Assembly: GCA_903828675.1 (NCBI GenBank)
Contig: CAIKND010000208.1
Span: 1-32,939, forward strand
Source: an uncultured Acidobacteriaceae bacterium
Lineage (GTDB): Bacteria; Acidobacteriota; Terriglobia; Terriglobales; Acidobacteriaceae
Reading direction: 5' to 3'
DNA length: 32,939 nt
Position numbers and translations under genes: made by a program
Notes under the pieces: generated by a model
What the model was told of the DNA's origin: nothing
Database searches by the model: none
Seen by the model: the letters and a program-made list of their open reading frames with translations, nothing else
Shown here: piece after piece, positions 8,308 to 16,498 of the stretch
How positions within the stretch are numbered: the stretch's first letter is position 1
Layout of the letters: every line of letters begins with the position of its first letter

Positions 8308-9285
8308 CTACCTTGATATTTGAAACGCCAAGTAAGCAGCGCTGAGCCCGACCCCAGTAACTATCGCAATGGCTTTCGCACTAGTTCGCCGACCTGTCAT
8401 AGTCGTAACGTACAGCATGTCGTTGGCATATAGTGGCACGTCTGGAGACTTACGAGCTAAAATCTCCTTCACCGAAACTGGAATCTCGTTCATGCGTCCA
8501 CTGCTGTCATCGGTACGGTAGATATAGGCTATACTTCCGGAGAAGCTGGCTAACCCTTCCGAGAGGGCCAGGGCCTTAATTACGCTGCTCTCGGAACCAT
8601 CCGTGATAGGGAACACGCCGGAATGCTTTACATTGCCAGCAACGAAGATCCGGCCTGCTGCGGGAACACGGATAGTATCTCCGCCGTTCAGTGCCAGGTT
8701 CGATGCCGGATCCTCCGCAGTTAGAAGAGAGCGCACTGGGATTCGCTGAGTTAGGGTAATCGCTTGGTTGTTCGTACCCGAAGGAGAATGGCTCACCAGG
8801 ATTTCCGACCCGGCATTTTCTGCGAGCCCCCCTGCTCGGGAAATTGCATCGAGCAGTGACACTGTACCGATGGCCTGAAACGTCGTCGGAGTTCTGACTG
8901 CCCCGGCAACAGTGATTGTCCGGCTTCGGTACTCGACAACCGAGACCGTCACGATGGGGTCTACCAACACGTTCTCCTCAATCAGGATTTTAGAGATGGC
9001 AGTCTCAAGTTCTGCTGGATTGAGACCTGCCACCTGTATGCGCTGCCGGACAATTGGCAAATGAATAAAGCCATCTGGTTCCACCCGAACGGTGCGAGTC
9101 AGTTCGGGAGCATCATACACTGTGATTCCGACCAGATCGTTCGCTCCGAGCTTCTCCTTGGGAAGGTTAGAGTTTTCGCTAAATGAGGTAGCGCCAGCAT
9201 CCGCACCTTTGGAATCTGTCTGGTGCTGTGCCAAAGCCGAACTAGCCACGGCAATTGCCAGAAGCAGAATTGTTATGCATCTCAT
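8308..9285 (-). CDS. Wza-like polysaccharide export protein with SLBB domains
   Basis: The 325-residue protein begins with a signal peptide (MRCITILLLAIAVASSALAQ), then a Poly_export domain (GANDLVGITVYDAPEL, and VRVEPDGFIHLPIVR) at about residues 45-125. Two SLBB domains follow, ITVAGAVRTPTTF with LLDAISRAGGLA, and IFVAGNVKHSGVF. The C-terminus holds a membrane span (AIAIVTGVGLSAAYLAF). It should form the periplasmic and outer-membrane part of the EPS export channel working with the Wzc-like protein. There is no clear lipobox cysteine after the signal. I chose the ATG at 9285 because it begins the signal peptide and has an AGGAG site seven bases upstream; the frame is open 43 codons further but that part is not protein-like. 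Confidence 0.92.
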   Translation of the reverse strand: MRCITILLLAIAVASSALAQHQTDSKGADAGATSFSENSNLPKEKLGANDLVGITVYDAPELTRTVRVEPDGFIHLPIVRQRIQVAGLNPAELETAISKILIEENVLVDPIVTVSVVEYRSRTITVAGAVRTPTTFQAIGTVSLLDAISRAGGLAENAGSEILVSHSPSGTNNQAITLTQRIPVRSLLTAEDPASNLALNGGDTIRVPAAGRIFVAGNVKHSGVFPITDGSESSVIKALALSEGLASFSGSIAYIYRTDDSSGRMNEIPVSVKEILARKSPDVPLYANDMLYVTTMTGRRTSAKAIAIVTGVGLSAAYLAFQISR

Positions 9286-9367
9286 AGACAGCTCCTGGAT
9301 ACTGATCTGCAGCATCCTATCAATTCCACAGCGCACTTTGCGCGAGCCTGATGGAAACCTTGCGATT

Positions 9368-9643
9368 TCATTCATCGTTACTTCCGGCCCTGGATGTCGC
9401 AACCTCTGCCGCAAGTTCCTCTACCTTTTTATTCAGATTCCTAATCTCGGTGCGAAAATCGTTTATATTGATGCCGCCCCCAGCGTCTCGATTCGAACCA
9501 TTCAGAAGCACGCGCATGGCGTCGCGTGTCAGGTCTGATACACTGCGAGCGCCGGTCACGGTACAGATACGTTTGAGTGCCAAGTACTCTTCTTCGGAGA
9601 GACGGATGCTGATCATGCGATTGCGGGGTTTAAGAACGGTCAT
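9368..9643 (-). CDS. Small ribbon-helix-helix-like DNA-binding protein with C-terminal coiled coil
   Basis: The 91-residue protein starts MTVLKPRNRMISIRLSEEEYLALKRIC, a basic segment then a beta strand with alternating residues (ISIRLS) and an amphipathic helix, followed by a turn and second helix (SVSDLTRDAMRVLL). That is the ribbon-helix-helix (CopG/MetJ) pattern. Residues 60-85 (FRTEIRNLNKKVEELAAEV) form a short coiled coil, perhaps for oligomerisation. It precedes the Wza-like gene by 82 bases on the same strand, so it may be the first gene of the export operon and an autoregulator. Candidate palindromes lie 300-400 bases upstream. The family call is by pattern only. Confidence 0.7.
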   Translation of the reverse strand: MTVLKPRNRMISIRLSEEEYLALKRICTVTGARSVSDLTRDAMRVLLNGSNRDAGGGININDFRTEIRNLNKKVEELAAEVATSRAGSNDE

Positions 9644-9955
9644 AATTGATTTGGCTTTCAGTCATCGACTCAGCGCCGAGCCACTTACTCATGGTGTCCA
9701 CGCGAATGACATTCCGTAGAAGAAGCACTGGCAGGTCGAGAACTTAAGATGTGCCATGAGCAGGCTTCGCCCCTTTCTGCCCCACGGGGCTTGGGGGAGA
9801 TCAGAGAAGGCTTGATTGCTCGCTGCTTTTGCTTAACGGTGTACTCCCTACTTCAAGCAGCAGGGTAACCAGAAGATTATCGCACGACGAGATTGCGGTT
9901 TCAATAAATATGTTAGGCAATTGTATGTCATTGGTTGATTCCAAAAGTAATCAAA

Positions 9956-9974
9956 GTGATTGAATTTCAGTCAC
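9956..9974. promoter_or_regulatory. 19-base imperfect palindrome, operator candidate
   Basis: GTGATTGAATTTCAGTCAC equals its own reverse complement at 16 of 19 positions. It lies in the AT-rich part of the gap about 310 bases upstream of the RHH-like gene. The outer GTGA/TCAC arms resemble CRP/FNR-family half-sites but their spacing is wider than the usual N6, so the binding protein cannot be named. Confidence 0.4.
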
Positions 9975-10024
9975 AGGCGCAGTCTTGCGCTATCGATACA
10001 TATCGCGCGGTGCAACATGAGTAT

Positions 10025-10047
10025 GTCATTTGTATGACGCTAGTCAT
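10025..10047. promoter_or_regulatory. GTCAT/ATGAC repeat cluster
   Basis: GTCAT, four bases, ATGAC, four bases, then GTCAT again: three regularly spaced pentamer half-sites at 10025, 10034 and 10043 (nine-base steps). A further GTCAT occurs at 9927. Short, regularly spaced half-sites are typical of ribbon-helix-helix repressors, and such a gene begins at 9643. The link is inference. Confidence 0.35.
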
Positions 10048-10228
10048 TTCGCGATTGGTTGTAGAGACAGGCACAATATGCTGAGGCTCTTGAGGTTGCA
10101 CTTGGACCAGGATATGCGCTCTTGCGAAAATCGCCGTTCTAAAGCAGTGATCGACAATAGCATCTGTCGAACGCCGACGCTTGAGTGGCCGGCTATAAGG
10201 TGATCACCCAAGCTCAGATGATCGCTAA

Positions 10229-10426
10229 CACGGCAGCCGCATCACGACCGGATTCATCGTAGATGCAACGATCATCCACGCACCGTCATCGACGAAGACC
10301 GACAAGAGGGAGCGCGCTCCGGATATCCATCTGACCAAGAAGGGAAACCAGTAGCACTTCGGAGCCAAGGCGCACATCTGTGTCGATTCCGCAAAGGCAA
10401 TGACCCACTTATCGATGGCCCCGTAA
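10229..10426 (+). mobile_element. IS5-family transposase fragment (pseudogene)
   Basis: The plus-strand frame reads [18 protein letters not shown], then IHLTKKGNQ, a TAG at 10352-10354 in place of the usual tryptophan, then HFGAKAHICVDS. This is the conserved central DDE region of IS5-type transposases (G.iVDATii.APsStkn ... KKGnqw.fGmKaHiGvD). The rest of the enzyme and the terminal inverted repeats are not seen. It is an old, inactive fragment in the gap between the FecR gene and the export genes. Confidence 0.8.
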
Positions 10427-10568
10427 GAGCCGCCGTACGCCTGTCTGAGGCTACATGAATATCCAGCGGACTAAATGACGCCAAGATAGCTACAAATTCA
10501 ATCCATCTCGAAGGAAAACGACCAGAGAGTCTCCAGGTTTCTATAACTCGGCGACTTTCAGAGCTTCG

Positions 10569-11441
10569 TTAAGGGCTGGCTGGTCCTTTTGTCGTTTCGT
10601 ATACAACGAATCCAACACCAGCAGCACCGGCAGCCACTGCCGAGGCAGCGAGTGCATGACTTCCAAGTGCCCCAAGTACACCGGCCGCAGCTGCACCATT
10701 AATATTTACCGACGTCACGGTGAGCTGCAGCTCACCTGATGCTGTCGGGGCAGGCTGAAGGATTGTACCAGTGACCACGACTTTATCATCCACGTACGAC
10801 TTGAAATCCTTCCCCACCAGTTCATACTTGGAATCGTCACTCATTTCGAGGTCATAGTGTCCGTTGTGAGGGATTACAACTCCAACCGCCGTAATCTCAA
10901 ATTTTTGGGGAGTCACGGTAGCAGACGGAGATCCTGAAGTTTGCGCAGCGTGAAGCGAGATCGCAGTGGCCTGCGAGACGCTGGCTAGAGCAATACCGTT
11001 GCCGTTCGCTACGCGGAACCCGCCGTTGAGAGCTGCCACGTCGATGGTGTTCTGGGTAGAACTCAAAGACACTATTCCAACTGCCCCCGATCCCCCAGGG
11101 GCTACACGCAGGCCTCTCGCATCGACACGGTATGGAGAACCAGATGCTTTCACCTGGCTGGCGCCTTCCATCAACTCCATGTGATCGCCGTACACCACTG
11201 CACGTGAATTGGGAGACAGCATGAGCTCGGTACCGTTGTTCAATCTCAAGGTTGCTGTGGCTTGACTTGTACCCACCGCAGTGCCATCGAAGAGAGTCCC
11301 GTTGCCCCAAACCTGGTAGCCGTCAACACGCACATCACCGCGGACGCTTACAGTACCAATCGCGCCCCCCCCCTTCGCGGCATATGCGCACGACAGGGAA
11401 AGTAGCAGAATCGAGAGAACAGAGAGTTTACGAATCATCAC
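10569..11441 (-). CDS. FecR-domain secreted/membrane protein
   Basis: The 290-residue protein begins with a signal peptide (IRKLSVLSILLLSLSCAYA, cysteine near residue 18) and a short glycine run. The middle region (LFDGTAVGTSQATATLRLNNGTELMLSPNSRAVVY, residues about 50-85, described here in two parts: a 'dG..v.T' step and a 'l.dGs.i.l...s' step) is the FecR fold seen in many periplasmic proteins. Residues about 190-240 form a second beta-rich segment (DDKVVVTGTIL). An alanine/glycine-rich hydrophobic stretch near the C-terminus (AASAVAAGAAGVGFVVY) may be a membrane anchor. Function unknown; such proteins often sit in acidobacterial EPS loci. A run of nine G in codons 23-26 sits just after the signal peptide. 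Confidence 0.75.
   Translation of the reverse strand: MMIRKLSVLSILLLSLSCAYAAKGGGAIGTVSVRGDVRVDGYQVWGNGTLFDGTAVGTSQATATLRLNNGTELMLSPNSRAVVYGDHMELMEGASQVKASGSPYRVDARGLRVAPGGSGAVGIVSLSSTQNTIDVAALNGGFRVANGNGIALASVSQATAISLHAAQTSGSPSATVTPQKFEITAVGVVIPHNGHYDLEMSDDSKYELVGKDFKSYVDDKVVVTGTILQPAPTASGELQLTVTSVNINGAAAAGVLGALGSHALAASAVAAGAAGVGFVVYETTKGPASP
11365..11373. repeat. Homopolymer tract, 9 C (9 G on coding strand)
   Basis: Nine consecutive C on the plus strand, in codons 23-26 of the FecR-domain gene right after the predicted signal peptide. Slippage would shift the frame early in the protein. It may equally be a site of base-calling error. Confidence 0.6.
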
Positions 11442-11555
11442 AGCACCAACGTAGTCGGATTTTTCGTGCTGTTATCTGAATACACCTGTCGGAAGCAAAT
11501 TACAAGACAATTTCTAATGCAGACTTTTCTTGTCTCGTATTGCAACAGTTGATCA

Positions 11556-11597
11556 AAATTGAGCATCAAGTTTGGTGAAATTGAGCATCAAATTTGG
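11556..11597. repeat. Tandem 22-base direct repeat (two copies)
   Basis: AAATTGAGCATCAAGTTTGG (11556-11575) is followed 22 bases later by AAATTGAGCATCAAATTTGG (11578-11597); 19 of 20 positions agree. The pair lies in the divergent region between the FecR gene and the TPR gene, about 90 bases before the TPR start. It could be a double operator. Repeated GAGCATCAA-type motifs also occur at the ends of some IS21-like elements, so it may be an insertion-sequence relic. Confidence 0.65.
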
Positions 11598-11688
11598 GCG
11601 AATAGGTACCTCATTGTGGTACTTTTTTCACGGAAGTCCATTGCGCCTGTGTTCAATGAGTAGAATACCCGTGGTGGGTTGAAATCCT

Positions 11689-12894
11689 ATGAGGCCCTAT
11701 CGAGCTCTGATCATCGCAATCACTTGGCGAACTCTCGTGGCTGGGCTTTGCGTACTCGGCATCTGGCACTCCTGGGCTTTTGCGCGCGCGGATTTTCTTT
11801 TCCAGTTGAATACTGCGGAATCATTACGCAAGGCCATTCAAATTGAGCCAGATGCATGGAAGTACTATATGCGCCTTGCTCTACTGGACGACGAGCATGC
11901 GCCGCAATTGCTTGAGACGGCATTGAAGATTAACGCGTACGACGCACAGGCGGATATCGAACTGGGTTTACGGCTGGAGGCTGCAGGCGAATATTCCAAG
12001 GCAGAGAGACTGCTGCTTGATGCTTTTGCTATCGACCACACCTACCTGCCCCGCTGGAGCTTGGCCAACTTTTATCTTCGCCGTGAGAACCTGCCGGCTT
12101 TCTGGGCCTGGGCACGAAGAGCGGCCGAAATGCCATCTGACAGCGCCGGACCTCTCTTGGAATTGTGCTGGCGGGTATCGCCTGATCCGAACGAAATCAC
12201 GGATAGGATTCTGAACGATGATCCAACGATTATAAGGCAGTATCTGGATTTTCTTTTCGCGAAGGATCAAATTGCGGCCGCCGGAACTATTGCACTACGC
12301 CTCATTCAGGTTGGTGATTCTACGACGGATGACTCGCGCCTGTTTTCGGCAATCGATCGCTTGATCGCAGCCAAGGAAGGGCATACAGCGAAGGCACTCT
12401 GGGACACCCTGATCGGGAAGCATTGGATCGTCGCCGATGCGACTTTTCCGAACAACGCCACCTTTGAGAGGGACCCGCTTCCGGTCAGGTTTGATTGGGC
12501 GCTACCCTCCTATCCCGGCCTTCACTCGTGGCCGGGACCATCGGGCCTTGAAATTGAGTTCTCGGGCAGCGAACCGGAAGATTGCACGATCGCCGAACAG
12601 GTTCTGGTTTTGCCTCCCGGCAACTACCACATGGTTTTTTCCTACCAAACAAACGGAATTCCCCCAGAAACAGGCGTCCGCTGGCAAATCCTTGAACCGG
12701 GCGCTGAAAATCCTCTAGCCGGCTCTAGCGATCTTTCCAGTGAAGCCGTTAACCACCAAGAGATGTCCTTTTCCGTTCCGCCAGAAGCATCTTTGATTCG
12801 TATTCGCCTTGGCTATCGGCGGGCTCTAGGCACTACCCGAATCACTGGCACGCTTCTGGTATCATCTATCAGGATTTTTCCCGACCCACGATGA
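11689..12894 (+). CDS. TPR-like membrane-anchored protein of the EPS locus
   Basis: The 401-residue protein starts with a membrane span (residues 8-30, IAITWRTLVAGLCVLGIWH). Residues about 40-150 are degenerate tetratricopeptide helices (SLRKAIQIEPDAWKYYMRLA, then ADIELGLRLEAAGEYSKAE, then LPRWSLANFYLRR). The C-terminal part (residues about 250-395) is beta-rich, like a carbohydrate-binding or jelly-roll module (FDWALPSYPG ... LEIEFSG ... VLPPGNYHMVFSYQT). It likely acts in the periplasm, helping polymer assembly or anchoring. Its stop overlaps the next gene as ATGA, so the two are co-translated. No close named family is recognised. Confidence 0.75.
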   Translation: MRPYRALIIAITWRTLVAGLCVLGIWHSWAFARADFLFQLNTAESLRKAIQIEPDAWKYYMRLALLDDEHAPQLLETALKINAYDAQADIELGLRLEAAGEYSKAERLLLDAFAIDHTYLPRWSLANFYLRRENLPAFWAWARRAAEMPSDSAGPLLELCWRVSPDPNEITDRILNDDPTIIRQYLDFLFAKDQIAAAGTIALRLIQVGDSTTDDSRLFSAIDRLIAAKEGHTAKALWDTLIGKHWIVADATFPNNATFERDPLPVRFDWALPSYPGLHSWPGPSGLEIEFSGSEPEDCTIAEQVLVLPPGNYHMVFSYQTNGIPPETGVRWQILEPGAENPLAGSSDLSSEAVNHQEMSFSVPPEASLIRIRLGYRRALGTTRITGTLLVSSIRIFPDPR

Positions 12895-13292
12895 ACTGTC
12901 CGAAATGTAATGGTACCGAGATCCGCGTCTCCCGCCATGCGAAAGCGATGGACGTGTTTTATCGTACCCGCGGTCAGGAAGCGTACCGCTGCCGGAAGTG
13001 CCGTCACAGATTCTACGACGTGAAGTCTGCAGTAGCGAAAAACGCTGCGTCCACTCCATCCGGTGATAAGACTAAATCGCGTCAATCCAGTCGTTCCGGT
13101 CGTTCGAGTTTTTGGCGAGTGAGTTCTCGTCAACGAAAGCGCATATGGCAAAGAGTGACGCTCCTGGCGATCTTTGCTGCGGCTTTTCTGATCTTCTGGT
13201 TTTTTCTGCGCTACATTACAACCGAGCGGGTTCCGTCCGAGGGCACACCAACAGGTTTCATGCTTGGCCAATCGGTTGATCAGGTTGTTTGA
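12891..13292 (+). CDS. Zinc-ribbon protein with one membrane span
   Basis: The 133-residue protein has an N-terminal zinc ribbon, MNCPKCNGTEIRVS followed by YRCRKCRHRFY (two CxxC pairs, C3/C6 and C33/C36). A basic serine-rich linker leads to one membrane span at about 91-109 (VTLLAIFAAAFLIFWFFLRY) and a short outer tail. The start is fixed by ATGA overlap with the TPR gene. Role unknown; co-translation suggests it works with the TPR protein. It converges on the O-antigen ligase-like gene 60 bases away. Confidence 0.75.
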   Translation: MNCPKCNGTEIRVSRHAKAMDVFYRTRGQEAYRCRKCRHRFYDVKSAVAKNAASTPSGDKTKSRQSSRSGRSSFWRVSSRQRKRIWQRVTLLAIFAAAFLIFWFFLRYITTERVPSEGTPTGFMLGQSVDQVV

Positions 13293-13351
13293 TCCTGAAT
13301 TGCGAGCTCAGCCGCGTCAAGAATAGCCCGCCATCTCATCGCGCTGTGTCC

Positions 13352-14662
13352 CTATCGCTTGAATTCCAATACCTGAAGAGGATCATCCGTAACCTGCTGC
13401 GTCTCAGCGTTTCGGCTGTTCTGGTCCCAGGTCCTGGTCATGTAAAGAAGCGCCAGCATCGCAAAGAACCATCCTGAGACCGCCGGCCTTGGGAAGGGAT
13501 AATCCACGCAGGCATTGAGCATCACTGCAATGATTCCAAGGCCCCAGGGGTGCCGGATTGCCGTCGGAACGGCAGCAGCGCAGGGGATGAGGATCAAGAG
13601 CAGGAAGGGGATCCCTCCATCAGCAGCAAATTCCGCCCAATCGTTATGGGCGTGGTTTGCGTAGAAGGGGAAGTCTTTGATTGAGTGCTGCTGATAGACT
13701 TCCGTAAACGTCCCCAATCCATACCCCATCCAAGGCCTGTGCTTTGCCATGTCAACGGCGGAGAGCATGAACTCACGCCTCCCCGCATATGGATCGCTCT
13801 CCTGAAAGCGCACCCATACTCGCTGCCAACCCACGGCTGACACGAAAATCGACGCCAATAACGGCACCATTATCAAGGCCAGCGCTGTTGAGCTAAAGAG
13901 TCGACGCTTCTTTTCGCGCATGAATTGAACCAATCCAATCGCAAGCATCACCAACAATTCAGCTGTACAAATAATTGAGCCAGAACGCGAGGCTGAGCCT
14001 ATCACCGAAGCAAATAGCACGCCCCCAACAAGGGAAAATCCCCAACCGCCCCTTCCATCACGCAGCGCCCACCACAGGGCAATCGGGAGGGAAATCTCAA
14101 TGAACTGCGTATAGTTGTTGCGGTATTGAAATGTCGCGAACACATCGGGGTAGCCTGAAGGAAAAAGCCATAACACACTGCCTTCAGAAGTGAAGAGTTG
14201 GAGCATGCAAAGCACGGCGAGCACGGTTGCAAAGCACAAAAATGCCATGAGAATAACTTCGCGGGCCGCACGGGTCCGAGCAACGACCTGGGCAAGGAAG
14301 AACACAGCGGCCAAAGCACCCCAACGTAGGGCGGCCTCGCGAGTCTCGAAGGTCGAAGCAGTAGTGTGCGCAATGATCTGAATCACTCCCCACACAGGAA
14401 TGAAGTAAACCAACCATGGCGCCACACCGCTGGCCACGTTCTCCCCTGTCCCTCGGATACCACCGATCAGGTACACGGCGGTGAGGGCATAAACGCCGAT
14501 TTGAAAGGACTGTTCGGGCCAGCCCTCCCGGACAAAAACCGTGGATGTACTGAAGATGAGCGACAAGATCAACGTCGATCCAGTCGCAATCCATGCCCAT
14601 CGGTCCTTCATACGAACCGGGCTCCCTGATACTGCTGCGGCAAGTTCATGTATGGCTGACAT
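13352..14662 (-). CDS. O-antigen ligase/polymerase-like membrane protein (WaaL/Wzy)
   Basis: The protein has about 11-12 membrane spans and the Wzy_C-type periplasmic loop. The loop carries RVWVRFQESDPYAGRREFML, then MAKHRPWMGYGLGTF and FYANHAHNDWAEFAADGG, the 'H.H/N.y.e...e.G' motif of the O-antigen ligase family. It should polymerise or ligate lipid-linked EPS repeat units at the outer face of the inner membrane. I prefer the ATG at 14662; the frame also allows a TTG at 14698, and the AGGAG before the ATG is rather far (14 bases). No partner gene follows directly on this strand; the next genes up and down are on the plus strand. Confidence 0.87.
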   Translation of the reverse strand: MSAIHELAAAVSGSPVRMKDRWAWIATGSTLILSLIFSTSTVFVREGWPEQSFQIGVYALTAVYLIGGIRGTGENVASGVAPWLVYFIPVWGVIQIIAHTTASTFETREAALRWGALAAVFFLAQVVARTRAAREVILMAFLCFATVLAVLCMLQLFTSEGSVLWLFPSGYPDVFATFQYRNNYTQFIEISLPIALWWALRDGRGGWGFSLVGGVLFASVIGSASRSGSIICTAELLVMLAIGLVQFMREKKRRLFSSTALALIMVPLLASIFVSAVGWQRVWVRFQESDPYAGRREFMLSAVDMAKHRPWMGYGLGTFTEVYQQHSIKDFPFYANHAHNDWAEFAADGGIPFLLLILIPCAAAVPTAIRHPWGLGIIAVMLNACVDYPFPRPAVSGWFFAMLALLYMTRTWDQNSRNAETQQVTDDPLQVLEFKR

Positions 14663-14878
14663 TTCGCACCATTCTACTCCTGCCTGATCAACTCTCAAAC
14701 GTTGAATCGCAAAGTGTTATTTAAGAGCCTTCTCAGGAATCTAGATCGATCTGAAAAGCCTAATGAGAACGGTCCGATTCCTCCCGTAATGGCTGAACAA
14801 CACTCCCGCGTCTGATCCGGCACGGTAAATTGCCGATTCCTCCAGTAGTCGCGAGATCTATCGCGGCTGGAGGGCGAA

Positions 14879-15397
14879 ATGAACCGAGCAGTTCTAGCAG
14901 CGCTTGCAATTTCCATCTCAGTCGGAAGCGTCCGTACCTATTCAGAGGAGGCCGCCATTGCGGCAGCCCAACTTCCTGAAGAACCCCAACCCCAGGTGCT
15001 TCTTGCAGCCATGACGCCTGCCGAAGCCTTACCCGCCAGCCCTATGCCATTCGCATACTCGTCATCGGCGATACATACAACTCCTCCCCCATCACCTGTT
15101 CGTTCGCGCGTATTTGATCGTCGATACGTCCTGTTGAACGTAGTGAATCTTGCGATGACAGTCCTTGACATTGGGATGTCCCAGAACTGCATAGCAGCCA
15201 AGAAATGCAGGGAATCCAATCCGATGATGCCCTCCTCGCGGTCCGGGCAGATCAGTGTCAGCGTAGCTCTCTTCACCTATTCCGCAGGAAGCAGCTATTT
15301 CTTGAAGAAGCGCAAGTCGCGGGTATGGTACGTGGCGCCTATCATGGGCATTGCCACGCATACAGTTGGTTTTGCATCTGGTATGTCCCATCGCTGA
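14879..15397 (+). CDS. Small membrane protein with signal peptide, unknown function
   Basis: The 172-residue protein starts with a signal peptide (MNRAVLAALAISISVGSV) and has a GGAGGG ribosome binding site. A proline/alanine-rich linker (residues 30-80) leads to hydrophobic helices: YVLLNVVNLAMTVLDIGMSQ, VALFTYSAGSSYFL and WYVAPIMGIATHTVGFASG. The pattern LDI..SQ......ESNPMM resembles DUF5658-type small membrane proteins ('lD..sT......EaNPlm'), a tentative match. It lies between the polymerase-like gene and the CpsB gene on the opposite strand. Possibly part of the EPS machinery; function not assignable. Confidence 0.65.
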   Translation: MNRAVLAALAISISVGSVRTYSEEAAIAAAQLPEEPQPQVLLAAMTPAEALPASPMPFAYSSSAIHTTPPPSPVRSRVFDRRYVLLNVVNLAMTVLDIGMSQNCIAAKKCRESNPMMPSSRSGQISVSVALFTYSAGSSYFLKKRKSRVWYVAPIMGIATHTVGFASGMSHR

Positions 15398-15483
15398 TCT
15401 TGGACTTCTGAATCGACTCCGATTGGAATGATTCAACAAGCGACCGAAGCGGCAACCCCAAATGCTGACTGAGAACGCAAGGA

Positions 15484-16275
15484 TCACCACCAGCGTCGGA
15501 ATGTGGACTTGAGAACACTACGTTCTGCTTTTATGGCGTTAAGACTTTTCTTGGCATTTGGCTGTGGCGGTAGGGATTCGCCGAAAAACACAGCACGCGG
15601 ATTGTGAATACACAGACGCTGTGCGACTTCTTCTCCGCATCGGGCCTTGATGACCTCAGCCGCATCCTTCATGGCCGGCGGGCGCCAGTCCATGCTGTGT
15701 GCGTCACTCGCAACCAGATGAACCCGGTTGCTCCGGATCTGGTCGAACGAGAAGGCCTCCGCCCGGCGACCGAAACGGCCAAGCAACGCGCCGGCTGTGA
15801 TTTGGGTCAAGCATCCGATCCCAATCCATTCGTCCAGGCGGCTCGGTTCGCCGACCAATAGCGGGTTGCGTTCGGGGTGGGTGATGATCGGGATAAGACC
15901 GCTGGCGCTGAGCTGACGGAGCCCCTCGGAAATCGATTTGAACACGAAGAAATCCGGCAACTCGACCAACAAGTACCGCGTTCCGTTGATCGTGTACTTT
16001 CCATGGTTGTGAAGCGCGTCAACTATGTTCTCGTAGGAAAGGTGGAGATCACAACCCATCCCCAGGGTCAAGGTTCCCTTAAGTTGCTCATTTATAAGCG
16101 CCAACCGCTCCATGTTGATATCTGGATTGAAGCGAAATTCATAGTTACTGTGCGGCGTACAGACGATGTGCGTCACTCCCTCCGCGATCGACGCTTCGGC
16201 CAATGCAAGGGATTCAGAAACATCCCTCGGGCCGTCATCTACTCCGAACAGCAGGTGGTAATGAATCTCAAACAT
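15484..16275 (-). CDS. CpsB/CapC-type PHP-family protein-tyrosine phosphatase
   Basis: The protein starts MFEIHYHLLFGVDDGPRD, the metal-binding HxH and DDGP signature of CpsB/YwqE phosphatases. Further metal ligands are visible in CTPHSNYEFRFN, LVELPDFFV, IPIITHPERNPLL and LVASDAHSMDWRPP. It removes phosphate from tyrosines of the BY-kinase (the Wzc-like protein at 6-8 kb), which cycles EPS export. The ATG at 16275 places HxH at residues 5 and 7, as in the family. A start at 16290 (five residues longer, AGGA upstream) is equally open. Its C-terminal tail after FFGESLPPQ is basic and longer than usual. Confidence 0.9.
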   Translation of the reverse strand: MFEIHYHLLFGVDDGPRDVSESLALAEASIAEGVTHIVCTPHSNYEFRFNPDINMERLALINEQLKGTLTLGMGCDLHLSYENIVDALHNHGKYTINGTRYLLVELPDFFVFKSISEGLRQLSASGLIPIITHPERNPLLVGEPSRLDEWIGIGCLTQITAGALLGRFGRRAEAFSFDQIRSNRVHLVASDAHSMDWRPPAMKDAAEVIKARCGEEVAQRLCIHNPRAVFFGESLPPQPNAKKSLNAIKAERSVLKSTFRRWW

Positions 16276-16498
16276 ATCCCCAGCTCGCATTCATGGCTAT
16301 TCCTATTCTCGTTTTACCCGTGGCATCGATTCGTCCGTCGCGGCTCGCGCGCCGCTTCCTGTCGTCTGTTTGTATGCATACCAAGAATGGAAGAGCTTTC
16401 TCGAGACTTCGGAAGCTACCTGCTCTTTCGGAAATGGTTCCATGCACTGAGAAGCCAACAACGCGCTGAAGAAACCAACTGGGGTTGGAATGCGATGC

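Larger units (their letters stand above)
9644..10568. other. Intergenic region of 925 bases upstream of the RHH-wza-wzc genes
   Basis: No intact gene is visible. The stretch holds a 19-base imperfect palindrome (9956-9974), a cluster of GTCAT half-sites (10025-10047) and an IS5-type transposase fragment (10229-10426, plus strand). It is AT-richer between 9890 and 10080 than the genes around it, consistent with a promoter and regulator-binding zone for the minus-strand export genes. I could not fix a convincing -35/-10 pair. Confidence 0.6.

Noticed and set aside
9921..9945. Sigma-54 promoter (TGACATACAATTGC on minus)
   Set aside because: The spacing between the two boxes is one base short and the GG element is missing.
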